A DNA stretch of 8,281 nucleotides from Alphaproteobacteria bacterium (GCA_030428745.1 JAUIEG010000101.1:1-8281); one strand, 5' to 3'. Counted from the first letter of the stretch, positions 1 through 6,093 are shown. Translations and numbers: made by a program. Notes: generated by a model not told the origin, from the sequence alone.

Positions 1-1
1 C

Positions 2-1765
2 GCCTACGCGCCGAACGTCTTCGCGCGCGGCGGGCTGATCACGATCAGCGGCGCAGGACTGGGCATTCTGGCCGCAATCATCGGCTCGGTCCTGCGCAGC
101 CGGCATGAGCAGAATGTCACCACCTATGGCTCGGCGCGCTGGGCGACAGCATCGGATATCCGAAAAGGCGGATTGTTCGACGACAACGGCGTCTTTCTTG
201 GACAATGGGAAGGCCGCTATCTTCGGCATGGCGGGCCGGAGCACGTCATGGCGTTTGCGCCGACACGGTCGGGCAAGGGGGTGGGTCTAGTCATCCCGAC
301 GCTGCTTTCCTGGACGGGCAGCACCGTCGTCCACGACATCAAGGGCGAGAACTGGAAACTGACCTCCGGATGGCGCGCCACATTCTCACGCTGTATCCGC
401 TTCGATCCGACCGACCGGAACAGCTCGCGCTACAATCCGTTGATGGCTGTCCGGCGCGGCGAACGGGAGGTTCGCGACGTTCAGAACATCGCAGACATTC
501 TCGTCGATCCGGAAGGCTCGCTCGAACGGCGGAACCATTGGGAGAAGACCGGACACTCGCTGCTGGTCGGCGCCATCCTACACGTCCTCTATGCGGAGAA
601 AGACAAGACACTAGCGGGATGCGCCCGCCTCCTGTCAGATCCGGACCGGACCTTCGCCGCCACCTTGCGCGCCATGATGACGACGCCGCATCTCGGCGCC
701 GCCGGCGTTCACCCGATCGTCGCCCAGGCGGCGCGCGAACTCCTCAATAAGTCGGAAAACGAGCGCTCCGGCGTACTCTCCACCGCCATGAGCTTCCTAT
801 CGCTCTATCGCGATCCGGTCATCGCCGACGTCACCAGCCGGTCTGACTGGCGGATCGAGGATTTGATGACGGCAAAGCAGCCGATCTCCCTCTATCTCGT
901 CGTGCCGCCGTCGGACCTATCGCGCACCAAACCCTTGATGCGCCTAATCCTCAATCAGATCGGCCGGCGCCTCACCGAAGAGTTGCCGGGACCATCGCAC
1001 CGGAAACTACTGTTGATGCTCGATGAGTTTCCGGCGCTCGGCCGGCTCGATTTCTTCGAAAGCGCCCTCGCCTTCATGTCGGGATATGGCATCCGGTCCT
1101 TCCTGATCGCGCAGTCTCTAAACCAGATCGAAAAAGCATACGGGCCGAACAATTCGATCCTCGACAATTGTCATGTCCGGGTCGCCTTCGCCACCAATGA
1201 TGAACGCACGGCGAAGCGCGTTTCCGACGCCATCGGCACGACCACCGAACTGCGCGCTCAAAAGAATTTTACCGGCCACCGTCTCGCGCCCTGGTTAAGC
1301 CACATGATGGTTTCGCGTCAGGAAACCCAGCGCGCCCTCATCACGCCCGGCGAGGTAATGCAGCTCCCTCCGGATGACGAGATTGTCCTCGCCTCCGGTT
1401 CGCCGCCCGTTCGCGCCAAAAAGCTGCGCTATTACGAAGACCGGAACTTCACGAGCCGCGTCCTACCCGAAGCGCCGAGCCAGCCGCGCGATGACGATGG
1501 CGAACCGCCAGTCTGGACGGGCGCCAAAGGACCGGACGATGACAGCGGTCCTGACGGTCAGGGTGCGGATGACGGGCCGGAACGGAAACTGGTTCAGGAG
1601 CCGGAACTGCCGCTCGCTCCCGCCACGCCGTATCGTGCGCCGGAGTCGACGCAGGATATCGAAGGGGACGAACCGGCTGATCCCGTCGGCGATAAGCATC
1701 TCAATGCGGTCCGCCGCGCCGCAGCGCTCGATCGGGGCGACCCGGACTTACTCCCGGACTTTTAA
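2..1765 (+). CDS. traG: Type IV coupling protein TraG/VirD4 family, 5' end outside the window
   Basis: This is the coupling ATPase of conjugation. It sits in the inner membrane and brings the relaxase-DNA complex to the type IV secretion channel. The frame is open from base 2, and 587 residues are visible. A hydrophobic segment at about residues 10-31 is probably the second N-terminal membrane helix. The family signature YGSARWA follows at about 42-48, then Walker A PTRSGKG (87-93), the HDIKGENW stretch, FDPTD, and Walker B LMLDEF with D341-E342. The last 100 residues are acidic, Pro-rich and probably disordered, as is common in TraG. Relatives are about 640-680 aa, so roughly 60-90 N-terminal residues lie upstream. 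A TTG at 173 is internal and not the start, because the YGSARWA motif lies before it. The next gene begins 6 bases after the stop, so the two are probably co-transcribed. The family assignment is firm. The TraG rather than VirD4 name rests on the CopG-like neighbour. Confidence 0.95.
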   Translation, partial: AYAPNVFARGGLITISGAGLGILAAIIGSVLRSRHEQNVTTYGSARWATASDIRKGGLFDDNGVFLGQWEGRYLRHGGPEHVMAFAPTRSGKGVGLVIPTLLSWTGSTVVHDIKGENWKLTSGWRATFSRCIRFDPTDRNSSRYNPLMAVRRGEREVRDVQNIADILVDPEGSLERRNHWEKTGHSLLVGAILHVLYAEKDKTLAGCARLLSDPDRTFAATLRAMMTTPHLGAAGVHPIVAQAARELLNKSENERSGVLSTAMSFLSLYRDPVIADVTSRSDWRIEDLMTAKQPISLYLVVPPSDLSRTKPLMRLILNQIGRRLTEELPGPSHRKLLLMLDEFPALGRLDFFESALAFMSGYGIRSFLIAQSLNQIEKAYGPNNSILDNCHVRVAFATNDERTAKRVSDAIGTTTELRAQKNFTGHRLAPWLSHMMVSRQETQRALITPGEVMQLPPDDEIVLASGSPPVRAKKLRYYEDRNFTSRVLPEAPSQPRDDDGEPPVWTGAKGPDDDSGPDGQGADDGPERKLVQEPELPLAPATPYRAPESTQDIEGDEPADPVGDKHLNAVRRAAALDRGDPDLLPDF

Positions 1766-1771
1766 CACGCA

Positions 1772-2140
1772 ATGACGAAAGCCCGCGTTCATGTCCGGCT
1801 TCCGACAAATCTCTATGCGCGGCTCTGCGAGGCGGCTGACAAATCAGGCGAATCTCAAGCGCACATCGTCGAGCAGGCATTGCGCGCTTGGTTCGATCCT
1901 GACTCCAAAGCGACGCTGGAGGCGCGCCTTCTGAAACGCCTTGACGCGTTCGACCTGCGTCAGTCTGCGATCGAAAGAGAGGTATCGTTCACCTTCGAGG
2001 CTCTATGCCACTACGTTCTCTACTGGCTAACCAGAACCGAGCCGATTCCCGACGGCGAGCGGGATGCCGCGCATGCGCTTGGCAAGCGCCGCTTTGATTA
2101 CTTCATTCGTCAAGTCGCTACGCAACTGAATCGTGACTAG
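1772..2140 (+). CDS. Ribbon-helix-helix (CopG-like) protein of the conjugation locus
   Basis: This is a 122-residue protein. Its N-terminus (KARVHVRLPTNLYARLCEAA) fits a ribbon-helix-helix fold: one strand (about 3-9) and two helices (about 12-24 and 29-42), the form that binds DNA as a dimer. The C-terminal two thirds is a helical segment typical of the small CopG-like proteins found directly after traG in alphaproteobacterial Ti-type and ICE loci, where they are presumed transfer regulators. It starts 6 bases after the traG stop with no clear Shine-Dalgarno, so translation is probably coupled. It ends soon after the FDYFIRQVA stretch. As I remember the relatives, they run some 10-20 residues further, so a slightly trimmed C-terminus at an old junction is possible. 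trbB, normally next, is absent. Family assignment is good; the target is unknown. Confidence 0.85.
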   Translation: MTKARVHVRLPTNLYARLCEAADKSGESQAHIVEQALRAWFDPDSKATLEARLLKRLDAFDLRQSAIEREVSFTFEALCHYVLYWLTRTEPIPDGERDAAHALGKRRFDYFIRQVATQLNRD

Positions 2141-2400
2141 TTTATCGTTCATGATCGAAGTTATGTATTGGTTGGGGTGAACGCCGTCTAATCCAAATTC
2201 CTATTATTTCTACAAACTCGCGCAGGTGGCTAAATTGAGCGTTCATCCGAACCACAAAGCTAGCCAAGTGAAGTCATCCTGAATGTCTGGCCTAAATAAT
2301 CCGAACATTGCGGCGCAAGCATTTCGCCGATGTGCAAGCGTCAGGAGCGTAATTCATTTACCGAATTTAACAACTTCAGCCTGTAACCATTACGAATTTT
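2141..2400. other. AT-richer gene-free stretch after the transfer genes
   Basis: I see no convincing gene here on either strand. The base composition is visibly AT-richer than the traG region. The stretch lies exactly where trbB would be expected, and no TrbB-like sequence is recognisable in translation by eye. Together with the small ORF at 2401-2520 it separates the conjugation block from the regulator/ubiquitin-like block. It is best read as a junction between modules or as decayed DNA. A 42-codon plus-strand ORF at 2283-2411 is not recognisable and lacks a clear ribosome binding site. Confidence 0.5.
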
Positions 2401-2520
2401 CTATCGATTGACCGCCTTAGATACGAATCCCATTGGAACGGCAGCGCGAAGAAGTCCTAGAACCATCGTCGCATCAGATGACTTGGTGCGCCCCTTAACG
2501 ATCGCGGCCGTCAGTGGCAC
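2401..2520 (-). CDS. Possible small ORF downstream of the ImmA-like gene (39 aa, GTG start)
   Basis: An ORF of 39 codons starts with GTG 21 bases after the stop of the ImmA-like gene, in the same reading frame, and ends in TAG. Its product has a basic N-terminal half and a mildly hydrophobic stretch around residues 21-35 (TMVLGLLRAAVPMGF). A GGGAA stretch lies upstream but farther than ideal. I do not recognise a family. It could be a third small gene of the regulator operon, the remnant of a longer reading frame, or chance. The in-frame position right after the peptidase gene is the only supporting context. Confidence 0.2.
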   Translation of the reverse strand: MPLTAAIVKGRTKSSDATMVLGLLRAAVPMGFVSKAVNR

Positions 2521-2541
2521 TCGATGCCGACAGTTCCCTGT

Positions 2542-3099
2542 TTAGCGAAAACCAAGCTGTCGGAGAACACCAGTCTTCCCGATGCGCCAATTAGCGAGCT
2601 GCTCGCTTATGCCGAAGTGCGCGGCCACTTCCGGAGACGCCAAACCTCGTCCACAATGATATAAAAGTCCTTCTCTAGGCGCCAGTATACATCCCGCCAG
2701 CCAATCTGCTTCGTCCTCAATCTCTGCAGGATAGTCACTTAAGAGCAGTATGCCACCGACCGATCGGTCGGCGCGGCTCGGCTTATGACGCAGCTCTATA
2801 TGCGCCCACTCATGCATAAGCGTGTTGGCCTGGCGCGTTACCGGATGCGCAGAATTCACGATGATCGCCGTTTTTCCGCCTTCCCTAACGGTGACGCCGG
2901 ACCAACTATCGGGATCAGCCTTCGTGAGTTGCCGCACATGGGATTCATCCATTCCCGGAATTTCCTCGGGGGTCCACACAATGAGGCCCATATCGTTCAA
3001 GAACTGCCGCGGGTCCAGACGGTCCTGGGCCGTGACACCAAACGATGAACGGTGTTTCAGCGCCAACTTCTCGGCTTGGGTCTTAAAACCACGCCGCAT
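2542..3099 (-). CDS. ImmA/IrrE-type zinc metallopeptidase
   Basis: This is a 185-residue protein of the ImmA/IrrE (COG2856) family. The zinc-peptidase motif HEWAH is at residues 96-100 within LMHEWAHIEL. The downstream acidic segment EIEDEADWLAGCILAPR (about 126-142) supplies the third metal ligand, probably E130. A helix-turn-helix-like stretch near 155-172 (SPEVAAHFGISEQLANWRI) is typical of these peptidases. Members cleave XRE-type repressors, for example ImmA on ImmR, IrrE on DdrO, and CapP on CapH. The gene starts 2 bases after the stop of the XRE gene and is clearly in one operon with it. That pairing, divergent from a predicted defence operon, argues that it inactivates the neighbouring repressor under stress. 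The target and the trigger are inferred. The start (ATG, MRRGFKTQAE) follows from this spacing. All catalytic residues appear intact. Confidence 0.9.
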   Translation of the reverse strand: MRRGFKTQAEKLALKHRSSFGVTAQDRLDPRQFLNDMGLIVWTPEEIPGMDESHVRQLTKADPDSWSGVTVREGGKTAIIVNSAHPVTRQANTLMHEWAHIELRHKPSRADRSVGGILLLSDYPAEIEDEADWLAGCILAPREGLLYHCGRGLASPEVAAHFGISEQLANWRIGKTGVLRQLGFR

Positions 3100-3101
3100 T
3101 G

Positions 3102-3437
3102 TTAGATGTTTTCGAGATCACGCAGCGCCTGTTGCGCAGCAATGATCATTCCTCCGAGCGCAGTGGCAGTATCTACAGAGGTTGTCTTCTTCTTGCGCAA
3201 ATGAACCGTTGCCGATTCCTCGCTCACCTCCGCTGCCTGCATGCCAAGGAAGCGCGTTGGATCGACTTTCAGCCATCGGCAGATTGCGGCAAACGTGGCC
3301 AGGTCGGGGACATGGCCGTTTTCGATCCGCGATAATGTTGATGGGCTAATCCCGATTTCAGCTGCGGCGGCCCGAACGCCTAGCGTTCCCCTGCGTTCAA
3401 CCACCATTTCTCCGAGTTCATTGATGTTCAGGGTCAT
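3102..3437 (-). CDS. XRE-family helix-turn-helix repressor, partner of the ImmA-like peptidase
   Basis: This is a 111-residue protein. Residues about 5-60 form a Cro/C1-type five-helix HTH, with the turn and recognition helix in AAEIGISPSTLSRIENG (25-41) followed by PDLATFAAICRWL. A charged linker (about 68-88, with RKKK at 81-84) leads to a hydrophobic C-terminal helix (about 90-111) that could mediate dimerisation. This layout matches short CapH/ImmR-like repressors that a paired peptidase cuts between the two parts. I chose the ATG at 3437 because the HTH begins right after it. Longer readings up to 3560 would run across both intergenic dyads and give unfolded-looking sequence. An in-frame GTG at 3458 is a weaker alternative. 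The gene diverges from the ubiquitin-like operon and so probably represses that operon and itself. Confidence 0.88.
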   Translation of the reverse strand: MTLNINELGEMVVERRGTLGVRAAAAEIGISPSTLSRIENGHVPDLATFAAICRWLKVDPTRFLGMQAAEVSEESATVHLRKKKTTSVDTATALGGMIIAAQQALRDLENI

Positions 3438-3442
3438 TTTAC

Positions 3443-3460
3443 GCGTGTCGCATGACACGC
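3443..3460. promoter_or_regulatory. 18-bp dyad, candidate operator next to the XRE start
   Basis: GCGTGTC and GACACGC form perfect 7-bp inverted arms around a 4-base centre (GCAT). The dyad lies 5 bases upstream of the XRE start codon and immediately upstream of a candidate TTGACG -35 box of the opposite operon. Size and symmetry fit a dimeric XRE repressor site. It could serve autoregulation. The binder is inferred from position. Confidence 0.5.
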
Positions 3461-3463
3461 CCC

Positions 3464-3493
3464 TTGACGACTCATGGGCGGTGCTCCTAAAGT
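3464..3493 (+). promoter_or_regulatory. Candidate promoter of the ubiquitin-like operon
   Basis: A TTGACG -35 box at 3464-3469 is followed after 18 bases by TAAAGT (3488-3493) as a -10 box. Transcription would start at about 3500, leaving a leader of about 125 bases before the first ATG. The two dyads flank this promoter, one directly upstream of the -35 box and one across the predicted start site. The -10 match is moderate. Confidence 0.4.
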
Positions 3494-3494
3494 G

Positions 3495-3531
3495 TTTCAC
3501 AAGTGGGACAGAAAGCGTCCCATGCGTGAAA
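3495..3531. promoter_or_regulatory. 37-bp two-part perfect dyad, candidate operator
   Basis: Two nested, perfectly symmetric arm pairs share one centre at 3513: TTTCAC (3495-3500) with GTGAAA (3526-3531), and TGGGAC (3504-3509) with GTCCCA (3517-3522). The spacers are 3 bases on each side and 7 in the middle. It lies just downstream of the candidate -10 box of the ubiquitin-like operon. It could bind a repressor dimer or tetramer, or fold as a leader hairpin. No U-run follows, so it is not an intrinsic terminator. Confidence 0.6.
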
Positions 3532-3615
3532 AGCGTCTTACTTCTAGGACAGAGAATCACGCTGCGCGCTTTCCGTCAAGCTTCGCTGGGCCCGGCGCTG
3601 GGGCGAAACAACTAT

Positions 3616-3629
3616 GGAGTAGCCCAATG
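3616..3629 (+). promoter_or_regulatory. Ribosome binding site that sets the start of the ubiquitin-like gene
   Basis: GGAG at 3616-3619 lies 7 bases before the ATG at 3627. The reading frame stays open up to 3474, but the upstream part crosses the promoter and the 37-bp dyad and has no family similarity. The ATG at 3627 is therefore taken as the start. Confidence 0.75.
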
Positions 3630-4304
3630 GCGCAAACTGCCTCTCGACCCCAATATCGACTTGTCCTCGACAATCGCATTCTGGAAACAGATGATCCGGA
3701 AATTTCAGGTCGCGACGTCCTGAACCTAGGCCGCTATCGGCCGGCATCTGACTTCTCGGTGGTCCTGTACGCGAACGCTGGAACCCAGGTTCTCGGGCTT
3801 GATGAGACCATCAGGCTCGATATTGACACATCGCCGGTATTGCGGGCGTTCAAAGGCGACCGCCTCTTTCGGGCGACCCTCAATGAACGGGAGGTCGTTT
3901 GGGGCGATGACGAGATTTCTGCTGCCGATCTAAGGGTCATCGGCGAAATTTCAGATGACCAGGATTTGTATCTGGATTCAGACGGAGACCGCCTCATTCC
4001 CGACGACGGCAAGGTCCGCCTGCGCCGCGAAGGCGTAGAACGGATTCGCTCGGGGGATCCGCATGACGCCACCCTCCACATCATTCTGAACGGCGAACAG
4101 GTCACAGTTGAGAAGGGACGAATTTCCTTCTCGGAACTCGCGAAACTCGCATTCCCCAAACTGTTCGGGCGAGACCAAGTTTGCTTCACGGTCTCGTTCT
4201 CAAGGGGGCCAAAGCGCCGGCCGGAAGGTTCGCTGCTGGAAGGTCGGAAAATCCGCGTCGTAGAAGGGATGGTCTTCAATGTCTCAGCAACTGATAAATC
4301 GTAG
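3627..4304 (+). CDS. Multi-ubiquitin protein with three beta-grasp repeats
   Basis: This is a 225-residue protein made of three ubiquitin-like repeats at about 10-75, 78-142 and 149-225. Each begins with a strand-turn-strand-helix pattern: YRLVLDNRILETDDPEISG, then FRATLNEREVVWGDDEISAA, then LHIILNGEQVTVEKGRISF. Each ends in an acidic turn followed by a strand (ETIRLDI, GKVRLRR, RKIRVVEG). The terminal block EGMVFNVSATDKS is characteristic of the Multi_ubiq family. The third repeat carries the C-terminus that the E1 would activate. It ends in Ser, not Gly-Gly, so activation may need trimming or use different chemistry. Repeat 2 contains DSDGD (117-121), an EF-hand-like acidic loop. Three-repeat bacterial proteins of this kind have been reported, as I recall, to form calcium-dependent filaments. 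The gene overlaps the E1 gene by 26 bases, so translation is coupled. It is predicted cytoplasmic with no signal peptide. The target proteins are unknown. Confidence 0.9.
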   Translation: MAQTASRPQYRLVLDNRILETDDPEISGRDVLNLGRYRPASDFSVVLYANAGTQVLGLDETIRLDIDTSPVLRAFKGDRLFRATLNEREVVWGDDEISAADLRVIGEISDDQDLYLDSDGDRLIPDDGKVRLRREGVERIRSGDPHDATLHIILNGEQVTVEKGRISFSELAKLAFPKLFGRDQVCFTVSFSRGPKRRPEGSLLEGRKIRVVEGMVFNVSATDKS

Positions 4305-5463
4305 CACGGATCTGAAAAGGCTCGTCGATGATGGTTATGCCGTGCGAATTGAGGACGGTCACCTTGTCATCGAAGAAATTCCCTATCTGGATTCGGCCGG
4401 AAACATTCGCCGTGGCGCTTTCGTTTGCCCGCTTGACGCCACGGCGGAAGGCACGGTTCCTCCGAGTAATCACGTAATGTCGTTTGCAGGCGAAACGCCC
4501 TGTGACCGCAAAGGCAGACTGCTAGCGGCGCTCGGACCGACCAGCCCGACAATCAAAAGGCTCGGCGAACTCAATATGCGCTGCGGCTTCTCCAATAAGC
4601 CTCGTGAGGCAAACGGGCGCCGAGGCTATCGTGACTATTACGAGAAGGTGACGACGTATGAGGCGATTATTCTAAGCGAGGTTCATGCGATCGATCCAAC
4701 GGCGACATCGAAGGTGGGAGCCTTGTCGCCAAGCGCCTCAGAAAACGATCCCTTCGCCTTCCCCGATAGCGCATCGGCACGGGCGGGAATCTCGCAGCTC
4801 TCCAAGTTGTTTAAAGGCGAAATCGTCGCCCTCATCGGGCTTGGCGGCACCGGCTCATATATCCTTGATCATGTTTCCAAGACTCCCGTCGACGAGATCC
4901 GGTTGTTTGATGGTGACAAATTCTACCCACACAATGCGTTTCGCTCGCCTGGCGCTCCCGCGCGATCGGAACTACAGCCACCGCCGCATAAGGTGGAATA
5001 CCATGCTCGCCGCTATGCCCAGATGAAGAACGGTATTATTCCTCATCCCATCAGTCTTCGCGCAGACAATCTCCACCATCTCGATGGCGCGACATTCGCC
5101 TTCGTCTCCATGGACGCGGGTCCGGCCAAGGCAAAAGTAATTGCTAAGCTGGAGGCGATGCAGATCGCCTTCGTTGATGTCGGTATGGGACTGCACCTCG
5201 GATCACGAGGCATCGGCGGCACTCTTCGCGCTGTTCTTAGCACGCATGAAACCCGTGACGCGATCCGGCCGCATATCCCGCTCAACAATTCAGGTGAGGA
5301 TGAAGTTTACACTGCTAATATTCAGGTGTCGGACATGAATAGTCTGAATGCCGATATGGCGGTTCAACTCTGGAAGGGACATCGTGGGTTCTACGCCAGC
5401 TTCGGCGAGCCGGTATGGATTTATCAGGTTGAGACCCACACCATGATCCGGGAAGCGGCATGA
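4279..5463 (+). CDS. ThiF/E1-like adenylating enzyme with N-terminal accessory domain
   Basis: This is a 394-residue protein. It should adenylate the C-terminus of the multi-ubiquitin protein. Residues 1-160 form a separate domain that looks like the DUF6791 type found N-terminal to ThiF domains, with HLVIEEIPYLD (28-38) and NHVMSFAGETPC (64-75). Residues about 165-394 are the adenylation fold: Rossmann motif GLGGTGS (187-193), LFDGD (209-213), the R of NAFR (222), HK (237-238) and SMDAGPAK (277-284), corresponding to the ATP/Mg residues of MoeB/ThiF/E1. All cysteines (50, 75, 102) are in the N-terminal domain. None is in the adenylation half, so a canonical E1 catalytic Cys is missing. A good Shine-Dalgarno (AGAAGGGA, 4262-4269) lies inside the preceding gene, 9 bases before the ATG. 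The stop overlaps the next start as ATGA. The ATP-grip fold is secure; the N-terminal role is not known. Confidence 0.9.
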   Translation: MSQQLINRSTDLKRLVDDGYAVRIEDGHLVIEEIPYLDSAGNIRRGAFVCPLDATAEGTVPPSNHVMSFAGETPCDRKGRLLAALGPTSPTIKRLGELNMRCGFSNKPREANGRRGYRDYYEKVTTYEAIILSEVHAIDPTATSKVGALSPSASENDPFAFPDSASARAGISQLSKLFKGEIVALIGLGGTGSYILDHVSKTPVDEIRLFDGDKFYPHNAFRSPGAPARSELQPPPHKVEYHARRYAQMKNGIIPHPISLRADNLHHLDGATFAFVSMDAGPAKAKVIAKLEAMQIAFVDVGMGLHLGSRGIGGTLRAVLSTHETRDAIRPHIPLNNSGEDEVYTANIQVSDMNSLNADMAVQLWKGHRGFYASFGEPVWIYQVETHTMIREAA

Positions 5464-5912
5464 CGGCGACAATCGAGGACCTAACGCCGCGGTTTGTGGA
5501 GTTTATTCCTAAATATCTGGAACCGGGCGTTCTTTACATCTCCATCGAGTACGCGACCACCGCGCACAAATGCGCGTGCGGATGCGGTGAGAAGGTTGTG
5601 CTTCCTTTGCACCCGACGAACTGGAAGATGACTTTTGACGGGGTCTCCGTGACAATGAGACCCTCTGTCGGCAATTGGGGGTTTCCGTGTCGGTCTCACT
5701 ATTTGATCACCGCAAACCGGATTGTTTGGGCCGGCGATTGGGATGAAGAGAAAATTCAAGCGGGGCGCCACCATGGTCAGGCCCAGAAATCGGATTGGTA
5801 CGGGCGCTCGGGTGGCTCCCGCAACCTGACGCGAGCGAAAGCTTCCGAGTCAAATAGATCAAAAGGATGGCTTCAACGTGCATTGGATAGGTTGCTTGGC
5901 CACGATTCTTGA
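5460..5912 (+). CDS. DUF6527-like Cys/His-rich protein of the ubiquitin-like operon
   Basis: This is a 150-residue protein. The conserved core is LEPGVLYISIEYATTAHKC (20-38), then CACGCG (38-43), LPLHPTNW (48-55), PSVGNWGFPCRSHY (68-81) and IVWAGDW (88-94). I recognise this as the DUF6527 family that accompanies multi-ubiquitin and ThiF genes. H36, C38, C40, C42, C77 and H80 could bind zinc or supply a catalytic thiol. Because it replaces the JAB or E2 genes of other bacterial ubiquitin-like operons, a processing peptidase or transfer role is possible but unproven. The last 45 residues are basic, low-complexity and end in a helix (KGWLQRALDRLLG). It begins in a 4-base ATGA overlap with the E1 gene, the third of three coupled genes. 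No further gene of the system follows before the probable island end. Confidence 0.82.
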   Translation: MTATIEDLTPRFVEFIPKYLEPGVLYISIEYATTAHKCACGCGEKVVLPLHPTNWKMTFDGVSVTMRPSVGNWGFPCRSHYLITANRIVWAGDWDEEKIQAGRHHGQAQKSDWYGRSGGSRNLTRAKASESNRSKGWLQRALDRLLGHDS

Positions 5913-5916
5913 TTAT

Positions 5917-5930
5917 GTGGGCAAACCCGC
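5917..5930 (+). terminator. Weak hairpin after the ubiquitin-like operon
   Basis: GTGGG and CCCGC can pair around a CAAA loop (five pairs, one a G-U), starting 5 bases after the stop of the last gene. The following bases are only moderately T-rich. It may slow polymerase or be a simple 3' end hairpin; it is not a convincing intrinsic terminator. Confidence 0.25.
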
Positions 5931-6000
5931 TTCATTAGGGCAAATCGGTTGACGGCAAGCGGTCCATTACAATCATACCCTTAAATAGTTGATCAGTTTT

Positions 6001-6024
6001 TTTGCTACACATTTTGCTACACAT
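6001..6024. repeat. Perfect tandem 12-bp repeat near the probable island end
   Basis: TTTGCTACACAT occurs twice head to tail at 6001-6012 and 6013-6024. A degraded third unit (TCCGCTACTCGA) follows at 6025-6036. Short direct repeats beside an attachment site are typical arm-type binding sites of tyrosine integrases. No integrase is in the window, so that role is inferred from position only, about 70 bases from the tRNA-like end. Confidence 0.65.
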
Positions 6025-6093
6025 TCCGCTACTCGATGAAAAGTTTTTCTCTTTATATTCAATTGGTTGCTTTCGTTCCGCTTGACAGATCGC

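Noticed and set aside
173..1765. traG starting at the TTG at 173
   Set aside because: The frame is open upstream and contains the conserved YGSARWA motif and a membrane segment, so the true start lies outside the window.
2283..2411. Plus-strand ORF of 42 codons between the transfer and regulator blocks
   Set aside because: No clear ribosome binding site, no recognisable product and no context support.
3474..3626. N-terminal extension of the ubiquitin-like protein
   Set aside because: It would translate through the candidate promoter and the 37-bp dyad, and a good ribosome binding site precedes the ATG at 3627.
3734..4279. Minus-strand frame of 181 codons opposite the ubiquitin-like gene
   Set aside because: It is Ser/Arg-rich and low in complexity, typical of an antisense shadow.
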